Assembly: GCF_020379485.1 (NCBI RefSeq)
Contig: NC_063444.1
Location: 3,358,652-3,422,651 of the forward strand
Origin: Brassica napus
Lineage: Eukaryota; Streptophyta; Magnoliopsida; Brassicales; Brassicaceae
Direction: 5' to 3'
Length of the DNA stretch: 64,000 bases
Shown: piece after piece, positions 25,642 through 34,336 of the stretch
How positions within the stretch are numbered: the stretch's first letter is position 1
Layout: every line of letters starts with the position of its first letter
Position numbers and translations under genes: made by a program
Notes under the pieces: model-generated
Told to the model about the DNA's origin: nothing
What the model saw: the letters and a program-made list of their open reading frames with translations, nothing else
The model's database searches: none

Positions 25642-25766
25642 GTATGTTATCCAAAACTTGAATCGGAAACTCGGAATCGATTAGCAATGGAGAAACTACT
25701 GTGTATAGACGGAGTTGATCGGTAACGTATCACGATTATCGTTGTTTGACCATGGATTTGCAGAAT

Positions 25767-25885
25767 AAACGATTAGCGTAGAGGGAAGTACTATCCATCG
25801 AATCGATTAGGAATAAACTGTGTAGACGGAACCGATTCTCGTAACGTATCACCATAAGCGTTGCTTGAACATGGATTTGCAGAAT
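25767..25885. repeat. 119-bp tandem repeat unit, array split by Copia
   Basis: A unit beginning AAACGATTAGCGTAGAGG starts at 25767, and the next copy begins at 25886, giving a 119-bp period. A diverged partial unit precedes it (about 25684-25766). The second unit continues after the Copia element at 30709-30810. Copies share ACTATCCAT, AATCGATTAGGA and GATTCTCGTAACG. Confidence 0.85.
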
Positions 25886-25890
25886 AAACG
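25886..25890. repeat. Target-site duplication, left (AAACG)
   Basis: AAACG directly precedes the 5' LTR and is repeated at 30709-30713 directly after the 3' LTR. Confidence 0.95.
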
Positions 25891-26277
25891 TGTTGGATTT
25901 CCCTCCTTAAGCCCAAAACTAATCAAATCATAATTAAGCCTTAGTCCAAGAAGAAGAAACATCTAGAGAAAAGTGGAGAAGTATAGATGAAGAAGTGTGT
26001 AGAAAAGGAAGTGTGTAGAAGATGAAGTGTGTAGAAGATGAAGTGTGTAGAACTAACTTGTAGTCTCCACTTACTAGTATAAATAGGGGTGCTTAGCACC
26101 ATTTGTAATCATCCAAGAATCAAGAAAAACAAAGAGAGAAAATATTTGTAAGAGAGAGTTTCCAAAAACAAAATCTTTGTAGTAAACCCTTTCCTAAATA
26201 TTAAGAGTCTTCTTCTTAAATTTTCTAGTTGTCTAATACCATCTTCATCTCATCGATATTGGATAATTTTCCCAACA
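25891..26277 (+). repeat. 5' LTR of Copia element
   Basis: The LTR is 387 bp. It has a TATAAATA box at 26078-26085 followed by GGGG, which suits the element's own promoter. A short array of the 16-bp unit GAAGATGAAGTGTGTA lies at about 26010-26050. The terminal inverted ends are TGTTGG and CCAACA. Confidence 0.96.
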
Positions 26278-26279
26278 GC

Positions 26280-26291
26280 TGGTATCAGAGC
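26280..26291 (+). other. Primer-binding site
   Basis: TGGTATCAGAGC starts two bases after the 5' LTR. It is the usual plant Copia site complementary to the 3' end of initiator methionine tRNA. Confidence 0.93.
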
Positions 26292-26321
26292 AAGGTTACC
26301 GTTATCTTTGAAGAAGTGAAG

Positions 26322-29300
26322 ATGGAGGCCACCGTTACCTTTGAAGGTGACATGTTCAAGCTCACGACGGACAACTTCTCTTATTGGAAACCGATGATGG
26401 AAGATCACCTTTATTGTAAGGATTTGCATGAGCCCATCATCATGAAGGATAAGCCGGAAGGAAAGGATGATAAAGCATGGGAGATTCTTAATAGAAAGGC
26501 GGTTGCCGTAATCCGTAAGTATGTCGACCGATCTCTTTTTGAACATGTCTCTACCTACACAAATGCTTTTGAATTATGGACAAAACTTGAATCCATGATT
26601 CAAAAGAAAACACCTCGAAACAAAGCTCTTCTTGTTCGACGGTTGGTAAAGTTGGAGTACAAGGATGGCCAGAGCATGATGGAGCACTTGAACAATTTCA
26701 AGGGGATTGTAAATCAGCTTAACAAAGTTGATATGAAGGTTGAAGACGAAATGCAAGCCCTTTTACTCCTCAGTTCACTGCCGGAGAGTTGGGACACACT
26801 AGTTGTCACTCTAAGCAATTCAGCACCGGAGGGAAAGCTTACCATGGACACCGTCACTGATAGCCTTCTAAACGAAGAAGTTCGCAGGAAGGAACGAGGT
26901 TCGAGTTCATATTCAGAAGCTAACATTGTTGATAGACGAGGTAGAGAAGAGACTCGTGGTCAAAACCGAAGCAGAGGACGAGACCAATCTCGAGGAAGAT
27001 CCAAGTCACGTCCGAGAGTTACTTGCTATTACTGTGGCAAACAGGGTCACATGAAGTCGGAATGTCGGTTTTTCAAGAAAGACAAACAAGCTGGTAATAT
27101 CAAACCAGACCGGTTCAATCCTACAAAGAAGCATGAAGAAAAGACTACCACCATTGTGGAAGACCAGAGCGAAGAATTATATCTCGTTGGAGAATGTAAT
27201 CTTAGCTCTGATGATAGCTCATGGATCGTTGATTCTGGTGCTTCTTTTCACGTCACCCCTCATGGAAGCTTCTTCACAACCTATCAAAGTGGTGACTTTG
27301 GTAATGTTCAAATGGGAAATCAAGGAAGAAGCAAGATCATTGGAAAGGGGGATGTTATTCTTACATCAAACACTGGATGTAAGATAGTTCTCAAGGATGT
27401 GAGACATGTTCCCGACATGCGACTCAATCTCATATCAACCGGAAAGCTCGATGATGTCGGCTTGGACAGTCATTTTGGTGGTGGCAAATGGAAGTTAACC
27501 AAAGGAAGTTTGATCATGGCTCGAGGAAGAAAAGAAGGCTCATTATACGTGACTCAAGCCAAGCTTTGCAAGGAAGAAGTAAACGTTGCAAGTGATGACA
27601 TCGATATATGGCACCGAAGACTCGGGCATATGAGTGAGAAAGGTTTAAGTATACTTTCTAGCAAGAAACTTCTTCCTGATATGAAAGGTATTTCTCTCTC
27701 ACCATGTCATGATTGCTTAGCCGGAAAACAACATAGGGTCGCTTTCCGAAGATCATCTACGCCTATGAGAAGAAAGCATATTCTTGATCTTGTGCATACT
27801 GACGTATGCTCCATGTCCGAGAAATCCAATGGAGGGGCATCATATTTCGTCACCTTTATTGATGACCATTCAAGGAAGGTATGGGTATACCTTTTGAAGT
27901 CAAAAGATCAAGTTCTTGATGCTTTCAAGGAGTTTGTAGCCCAAGCAGAGCGAAGTACGGGTCAAAAACTCAAGTGTGTTCGATCTGACAATGGTGGAGA
28001 GTACCGAGGTCCCTTTGAAGCGTTTTGCAAAGCTCATGGAATCAGGATGGAGAAGACACCACCAAAGACGCCACAACTGAACGGGCTAGCTGAAAGAATG
28101 AATCGAACGATCACAGAAAGAGTTCGGTGCATGCTCTCTCACGCTAAACTACCCAAACCATTTTGGGGAGAAGCCATAAAGACTGCAGTGGACGTCATAA
28201 ATCTTACACCATCAGTTCCTTTGGAAGGCGATGTCCCGGAGGAAGTTTGGTCGGGTAAGAAGGTCTCTTACAACCATTTGAAGGTGTTCGGTTGCAGAAC
28301 GTTTGTCCATATACCTAAGGATGAACGAGCCAAGCTAGACTCTAAGACTAAAGAGTGCATTTATCTTGGATCACCAAAAGACGAATTCGGCTATCGGCTT
28401 TGGGATCCGGTTAACAGAAAAGTTATCCGGAGCAGAGATGTTGTTTTCTTCGAAGATCAAACAATCGAAGACATCAACAAATCAAAGAAACCAAAGCTAA
28501 GGGTTGTAAGGAACGAAGATTCTCATAAGCCTCAAGATCATGAACAAGTGATTGGAGATGATGGCGAAGGGGATCCAATCATGGATCCGAATGGTGATGA
28601 AGGTGAAGAAGAAGTTCAAGTGGAGCCAGAGGAAGAACATGAGCCAAGAAGGTCTGGAAGAGAGACAAGACCATCTGTAAGATATTATCGAGATGAGTAC
28701 GTTAATCTTACAGATGAAGGGGAGCCTCAAAGCTATGAGGAGGCCATAGGAGACACCCATAAAGATAAGTGGGTTGAAGCTATGCAAGATGAAATGCAAT
28801 CCTTGCATGATAATCACACTTATGAGCTGATGAAGCTACCAAAAGGAAAGAGAGCCTTGAAGAACAAGTGGGTGTATAGGTTGAAGTATGAAGATAGAAG
28901 CTCAAATCCAAGATACAAAGCTCGATTGGTTGTGAAAGGATTCAACCAAAAGAAAGGCATAGATTTTGAAGAAATATTCTCTCCAGTGGTGAAGATGTCC
29001 TCTATCCGAGTGGTTCTTGGTCTAGCAGCAGTTCTAGACTTGGAGATTGAACAACTCGATGTCAAGACGGCCTTTCTACATGGTGAACTCGAGGAGGAGA
29101 TCTATATGGAGCAACCTGAAGGATTCAAGGTTCCAGGAAAAGAAGACTTGGTGTGCCGATTAAAGAAGAGTCTTTACGGTCTCAAGCAAGCCCCAAGACA
29201 ATGGTATAAGAAGTTTGACTCCTTCATGGTGGATCACAACTTCAAGAAAACCAAGAATGATCATTGCGTTTTTATAAAGAGGTACGAAAGCGGCGACTTT

Positions 29301-30287
29301 CTCATATTATTACTCTATGTTGACGATATGTTGATTGTGGGCCAAGATCGCAACAAAATAGCCGCATTGAAGAATGACCTAGGAGAGTCCTTTGCAATGA
29401 AAGATTTGGGGCAAGCGAGACAGATTCTTGGAATGAAAATCACTCGGGATAGACCAAAGAAGCTTTTGTGGTTATCCCAAGAACGATATGTTGAAAGGGT
29501 GTTGGAGAGATTCAACATGAATAAGGCAAAGCCAGTGAACACTCCACTTGGTGGACATTTCAAGTTATGTTCGGAGCAAAGTCCAACAAGTGAGAAAGAG
29601 AAAGAAGAAATGAAGACTACCCCATATGCATCAGCAGTAGGCAGTCTCATGTATGCTATGGTGTGCACCAGACCGGACATTGCCTATGCAGTAGGAGTTG
29701 TGAGTCGCTTTCTAGCGAATCCAGGAAAGGAGCATTGGAAAGCAGTTAAGTGGATCCTACGCTATCTACGAGGCACAACGAAGAAGTGTCTATGTTTTGG
29801 CAATGGAAAATTGGAGCTGAACGGTTACACCGATGCAGATTGGGCTGGTGATAAAGATTCAAGGAAATCAACATCAGGATTTGTGACTACCTTTGCAGGG
29901 GGAGCTGTTTCCTGGCAATCGAAATTACAAAAGTGTGTTGCCTTATCCACAACGGAAGCGGAGTACATCGCAGCAACGGAAGCATGCAAGGAGATGCTAT
30001 GGATGAAGAACTTCTTGCTTGAGTTGAGAGTAAAGCAAGACAAGTACAACATGCTATGTGACAACCAAAGTGCTATTCACTTAGCAAAGAATCCAACGTT
30101 TCACTCTCGCTCAAAGCACATTGATATCCGACATCACTTGATCCGAGAAGTTCTGGAAGAGAAGCTCATACATCTCACAAAGGTACACACCGACGAAAAT
30201 TGGTCAGACTTTATGACCAAAGTATTACCGATCAAGAAGTTTGAAGATTGCTGCAAAGGCACAGGCATGGCGACTGTTTCGGGCTAA
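26322..30287 (+). CDS. Copia gag-pol polyprotein
   Basis: A single ORF of 1321 residues starts at ATG 26322 (MEATVTFEGD), shortly after the primer-binding site; the longer frame upstream lacks ATG. Domains in order are: gag; a CCHC zinc knuckle (CYYCGKQGHMKSEC, about 27023-27064); aspartic protease (WIVDSGASFH, about 27222); integrase with HHCC zinc region (WHRRLGHM through CHDCLAG) and DDE core (HTDV, then SDNGGEY); reverse transcriptase (FLHGEL, YVDDM near 29317); and RNase H (TDADWAGD, TEAEYIA). Integrase before reverse transcriptase defines Copia. No stop or frameshift is present. The polyprotein would be cleaved by its own protease and supports cytoplasmic reverse transcription and nuclear integration. 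Confidence 0.97.
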   Translation: MEATVTFEGDMFKLTTDNFSYWKPMMEDHLYCKDLHEPIIMKDKPEGKDDKAWEILNRKAVAVIRKYVDRSLFEHVSTYTNAFELWTKLESMIQKKTPRNKALLVRRLVKLEYKDGQSMMEHLNNFKGIVNQLNKVDMKVEDEMQALLLLSSLPESWDTLVVTLSNSAPEGKLTMDTVTDSLLNEEVRRKERGSSSYSEANIVDRRGREETRGQNRSRGRDQSRGRSKSRPRVTCYYCGKQGHMKSECRFFKKDKQAGNIKPDRFNPTKKHEEKTTTIVEDQSEELYLVGECNLSSDDSSWIVDSGASFHVTPHGSFFTTYQSGDFGNVQMGNQGRSKIIGKGDVILTSNTGCKIVLKDVRHVPDMRLNLISTGKLDDVGLDSHFGGGKWKLTKGSLIMARGRKEGSLYVTQAKLCKEEVNVASDDIDIWHRRLGHMSEKGLSILSSKKLLPDMKGISLSPCHDCLAGKQHRVAFRRSSTPMRRKHILDLVHTDVCSMSEKSNGGASYFVTFIDDHSRKVWVYLLKSKDQVLDAFKEFVAQAERSTGQKLKCVRSDNGGEYRGPFEAFCKAHGIRMEKTPPKTPQLNGLAERMNRTITERVRCMLSHAKLPKPFWGEAIKTAVDVINLTPSVPLEGDVPEEVWSGKKVSYNHLKVFGCRTFVHIPKDERAKLDSKTKECIYLGSPKDEFGYRLWDPVNRKVIRSRDVVFFEDQTIEDINKSKKPKLRVVRNEDSHKPQDHEQVIGDDGEGDPIMDPNGDEGEEEVQVEPEEEHEPRRSGRETRPSVRYYRDEYVNLTDEGEPQSYEEAIGDTHKDKWVEAMQDEMQSLHDNHTYELMKLPKGKRALKNKWVYRLKYEDRSSNPRYKARLVVKGFNQKKGIDFEEIFSPVVKMSSIRVVLGLAAVLDLEIEQLDVKTAFLHGELEEEIYMEQPEGFKVPGKEDLVCRLKKSLYGLKQAPRQWYKKFDSFMVDHNFKKTKNDHCVFIKRYESGDFLILLLYVDDMLIVGQDRNKIAALKNDLGESFAMKDLGQARQILGMKITRDRPKKLLWLSQERYVERVLERFNMNKAKPVNTPLGGHFKLCSEQSPTSEKEKEEMKTTPYASAVGSLMYAMVCTRPDIAYAVGVVSRFLANPGKEHWKAVKWILRYLRGTTKKCLCFGNGKLELNGYTDADWAGDKDSRKSTSGFVTTFAGGAVSWQSKLQKCVALSTTEAEYIAATEACKEMLWMKNFLLELRVKQDKYNMLCDNQSAIHLAKNPTFHSRSKHIDIRHHLIREVLEEKLIHLTKVHTDENWSDFMTKVLPIKKFEDCCKGTGMATVSG

Positions 30288-30290
30288 ATC

Positions 30291-30303
30291 GGGAAGGGGG
30301 AGA
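30291..30303 (+). other. Polypurine tract
   Basis: GGGAAGGGGGAGA lies just upstream of the 3' LTR and would prime plus-strand synthesis. Confidence 0.9.
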
Positions 30304-30305
30304 TT

Positions 30306-30708
30306 TGTTGGATTTCCCTCCTTAAGCCCAAAACTAATCAAATCATAATCAAGCCTTAGTCCAAGAAGAAGAAACATCTAGAGAAAAGTGGAGAAGTATA
30401 GATGAAGAAGTGTGTAGAAAAGAAAGTGTGTAGAAGATGAAGTGTGTAGAAGATGAAGTGTGTAGAAGATGAAGTGTGTAGAACTAACTTGTAGTCTCCA
30501 CTTACTAGTATAAATAGGGGTGCTTAGCACCATTTGTAATCATCCAAGAATCAAGAAAAACAAAGAGAGAAAATATTTGTAAGAGAGAGTTTCCAAAAAC
30601 AAAATCTTTGTAGTAAACCCTTTCCTAAATATTAAGAGTCTTCTTCTTAAATTTTCTAGTTGTCTAATACCATCTTCATCTCATCGATATTGGATAATTT
30701 TCCCAACA
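30306..30708 (+). repeat. 3' LTR of Copia element
   Basis: The LTR is 403 bp. It matches the 5' LTR except for two substitutions and one extra 16-bp unit (GAAGATGAAGTGTGTA) in the internal array. It is followed by the right target duplication AAACG at 30709-30713. Confidence 0.96.
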
Positions 30709-31160
30709 AAACGATTAGTATAGAGGAAACTACTATCCATTGAATCGATTAGGAGTAAACTGTGTAGATGAAAGCGATTCTCGTAACGCATCACCATAAG
30801 CATTGAGTAATTGCAGATTCTGTTCTCCGCTAGCTATAGTTTTTAGATCGAGAAGGAGATTAGTAATGGGTTAGTAATCGAGAATGATAATCAGCAAGTC
30901 GTTTAGATCGAGAAGGAGAATGATAATCGGATTACGAGAATCTGCATTAATGTAACTTCGAATGTTCACCTTTGTTTGATGAAGATTATTAATCTTTACT
31001 TCCATTGGTTTGATGAAGATTCAGCTTCTAATATATAACTTTGAATGTCTCTGTATACAGCGTTCTTACCACACTACCAAAAGAAGGTTTGCTTACTTTT
31101 TATGCATGAATGAAGGATACATTGAACAGTGTCAATGGTAACAATTTTCATTATTTGCAG

Positions 31161-32062
31161 TTGAGGCTATGGAGTCACTCAAAAGATCCTTAGGTATTCC
31201 AGAAAGACTAGGCTGGGAGGCAGATCCATGTACTCCTTCCAGCTGGGAAGGAGTGACATGTATTACTGACCCAATTGGTCAAGGCTTTGTAATCTACGAA
31301 ATGTGAGTTGGGAACATAATTTTTGATCAATAACACTTCACGTCTAAAATTTGTTTTGCTGTATAGTGACCTTGCAGACAAAGGACTCAAAGGATATATC
31401 AGTGGAATGATCATGCTATTGCAAAACTTGAATTCCCTGTGAGTGATATTGATGTATTTAGTGATTCTGATTTAAAAGCCACAAAATTCACTCAGTATTA
31501 TTCTTGCTTTTGTTAGGAACTTGAGTTCCAATTGTCTGATTGGTGAAATTTCGAGTCTAGTGAATACGAACCTGGTTAAACTGTAAGTATTCAATCATTT
31601 TTCTTGTACGATAATAGAAAGTTCTTAAAAAAGTCTTGATTGCAGGGACCTGTCAGACAACCATCTTAGTGGAACAATACATTCAAAGCTATCTTCTGCA
31701 AGACTAGAGCTGTTGAATCTGAGTAAAAACCAGTTCACTGGATGGTTCCCGAATGAGCTATATTCAATTTTATATCGTGGGGGTATATTAGAGTATGTTT
31801 TCCTCTTTCTTTGTGTTGTTCATGCTCAGTTTATATCTACAGCTGGTAACCAATGTCTATTTTTAACAGCGTCTCTGGAAACAAGGGTTTATGTGGCGTT
31901 GGAATACCAAGTCTGCCTCAGTGTTCACTGTGGACAATGGTTCTCCATACCAAACTTTCTATTGGTGGTTTCCTATGGTGTGCTCCGTATGCGAGTAGCA
32001 TTTTATATCTCCTTATTCCACTTCCTGAGGGTTGTGCTGCTATACACCATCTCAGACTTTAG
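31161..32062 (+). pseudogene. Leucine-rich-repeat receptor-like gene remnant
   Basis: Exons in phase: 31161-31302, 31367-31438, 31517-31582, 31646 to about 31792, then from about 31870. They encode an LRR N-terminal cap (LGWEADPCTPSSWEGVTC), a run of LRRs (LNLSSNCLIGEI, LDLSDNHLSGTI, LNLSKNQFTGW) and the post-LRR motif NKGLCGVGIPSLPQC. One exon is exactly 72 nt, the usual length of a plant LRR exon. The cap resembles plant LRR proteins that carry a malectin-like ectodomain, such as the RLP4 group, but no malectin domain precedes it. No kinase domain or clear transmembrane end follows. Upstream lies a tandem array broken by Copia. Gene order suggests it is not native to this locus. I judge it a truncated, probably inactive copy. 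Confidence 0.7.
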
Positions 32063-33050
32063 CGTGGATGACAGCTACGCCCTCTTGCGTTTCACAGCGA
32101 CAGAGCAGATTCTCTTCGTCTATGCGGTGTTTGTGTCATTGTGGCCGCACTAAGGGGTACATGGGGACAAACAAAAAGCTACTTTATGGCTGTCATTATT
32201 CTCTGCTTCTGCCTTTTCTCAATGCAGCTCTCTGCAGCTGCATCTAAGGCGATCTATAAAAGACCATGTGCTTATGAACCTGGAAAGGCTTTGGGTTGTC
32301 ACCAACTACAGCGTTCTCGTTTGTTTCTATCATATGAGCGACTCGTTCGATCTGAAAGCCTATCTGGTTGCCAGGATCGGAATTCCTCTGCTACAAGCTA
32401 TGCGTTCGATGAGTTTAATGCACTACACTTACCTGATGCTAGCTTTTTGCTATCTGGTCAGCGCTATCATGGCATATTAGAACTTTTACTTTCATGAGTT
32501 TTATTGACTATCGGTTGGATACTCGAATGTTTTTTTTTTTTTTCTTTTTGTCAAATTATACTCGAATGCATTATCTCTCTTTCATTTGGTTATTGATTGC
32601 AACTCTTTCTTTTTAACATTAGTTTTTTTTTTTTAAATATATAATCAATGAGAGAGAGAGAGGTTGGATGTAGTTCCAATTACAAGAGTGAAGAGGTAGA
32701 AAAACAAAAAAATTGGAGAACTTTCAAACAAAAAAAGGCGAATGGCGACGAAAATAACAAGCCTGAGGAATCAAAGACCAAAAATATCTTGTCGCCCTTC
32801 CGTGTTATTGTTTATTGTTATTGTTATTGTTTTCAGAAAACTTCTGTTGTGTGAATTTATTGTTAATTCAAGTTCTGAATCCTAAGTATTCTCGCTTCCT
32901 GGCGAGGTCTTACCTTAGTGTTCATACGTTACGTTGTTTTCTTGTTTGCAGGTCTATTAAAGACACTACGAGTTCGTTCAATAAGAATCCGGTACAGAAA
33001 GTGGCTGCATATGGGAAATCACGAGCTCGATGTCTCGTTTACACAGGAGC
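32063..33050. other. Unassigned stretch after the LRR remnant
   Basis: Overlapping plus-strand ORFs (32141-32497, 32268-32480, 32648-32854, 32815-33174) show some hydrophobic segments but no family I recognise. T-rich runs occur near 32530 and 32625. It may be the decayed tail of the LRR gene or the 5' part of the following transposon. Confidence 0.4.
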
Positions 33051-33059
33051 ACTTTATGG

Positions 33060-34260
33060 AAGCTCGACAGAACAATACATGTTTCCTATTCATGACTACA
33101 ATTTTGCATTGGAACCGCTAAACGAGACGAACCTACAGTTAAGTGTTTCCCGTGAGCAAAAATGCGTCCAATGATACTCTTCAAAACTCAAGGACCCACA
33201 GTGAAGAACAATATCTGGAAGGAAAAGACGAGGTTGATACTCAGTAAACTCAAAATGAAAGCTATGTCAACGCTTTTGACCTCTGATAATGATTTGTCAG
33301 AGAAATGATAAACTAGCTTTAATGGTTTCTCAGGAACTCATTGATAACTTACAGTTGGGAGTCCGTCATCGCATACTTCCCTGGACATATAAGCCTTTCT
33401 AACAGCTAGACTTAGCTCCACCTCTTGGTCGATGCCCGGTCTCTGGTTACAGCTCCTGAGCACCACTTGGTCTTTGGTACAGAATTTTCCCCTGTCCTAG
33501 ATGCCGCAATTGCCATGCGCTTTGAGATGCAGACAACTTTACTGCAAAGTGCCTCTACTGTGGATTCAATATGCCAAGCTTCCTGATGCGCCAACCTTTA
33601 CAATAAAGAAGACTATTCACGGGAATCATACATACATGTGGTGGTGTCTCCCACCTTGGTCACTATCAAGCTCCAGTTGAATAGGTTGTTGAGGCTGTGA
33701 AAGAAAGGCTGAAACAAGATCCATGTCGCAAACCTAAGGAGATAGTGGAGAAAATTCACCAAGTTCATGGGATTACACCTATCATACAAGCAAGCGGGTT
33801 CCTGGTTGATGGGAGCTTTCAACAGTTATTTATATATTTCCATGTATAAATCTGTGGATATCTTAATTGCAACAGTTATTTTTATATTTCCTTTGGCCTT
33901 TGCTATTTATTATTGGTGAGCAGTTCAACAATTCTGTTCTTGTGCACCTTTGTTGGGAAGCAGCAAAATGTCTTTGATTTGTGGCATATCCCTTCCTTCT
34001 TTGCGGACCACATACTGCTTTGGAGGAACAAGGATTGGACATCTGACTGAAAATGTTACCGGAGTCGCTTAATAATTGTTGGATTCAAGATGCCTCGGGT
34101 CTTCCTATAATCAAAATGATGATGTTCAAGCATGCAGTGGTCTGGTATGCTGGTTCCATCTGCTCGGAGAGGAATCCTTGAGGCTATAGGACAATCTCGT
34201 GTGTACCAGGTTCAAATAGAAGCTGTAATCCAGCATGTTCTCGAGATTGGATCATTGATG
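33060..34260 (+). mobile_element. Decayed MuDR/Mutator-like transposase
   Basis: Several blocks in shifting plus-strand frames match plant Mutator-like transposases. The first is an N-terminal zinc-type motif (AKLPDAPTFTIKKTIHGNHT, then CGGVSHLGHYQAPVE, about 33575-33700). The second is the helical block (VVEAVKERLKQD, KPKEIVEKIHQVHGI, about 33690-33780). The third comprises C-terminal pieces (WIQDASGLPII, about 34080-34115, and LVPSA followed by ILEAIGQSRVYQV, about 34150-34215). Frameshifts include a 4-bp CATA duplication near 33628, and stops are frequent. The DDE core is largely missing. No terminal inverted repeats were found. The exact left limit is uncertain. Confidence 0.7.
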
Positions 34261-34336
34261 ATTGTAATATAATAGCCCAAGTGAGGAGAACATAATGAAT
34301 AGAAATTAGACTCTGTTGGTAATCAATCTGACATGC

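Larger units (their letters stand above)
25891..30708 (+). mobile_element. Complete Ty1/Copia LTR retrotransposon
   Basis: The element is 4818 bp with LTRs at 25891-26277 and 30306-30708, each starting TGTTGG and ending CCAACA. A perfect 5-bp target duplication (AAACG), a tRNA-iMet-type primer-binding site, an uninterrupted gag-pol ORF and a polypurine tract are all present. The LTRs differ by two substitutions and one 16-bp tandem unit, so the insertion is young. All parts needed for autonomous transposition appear intact. The lineage is likely Tork/Tnt1-like from the gag and integrase style (inference). Confidence 0.97.

Noticed and set aside
26229..26321. N-terminal 31-residue extension of the Copia polyprotein
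   Set aside because: It has no ATG and overlaps the LTR end and primer-binding site; ATG 26322 is the natural start.
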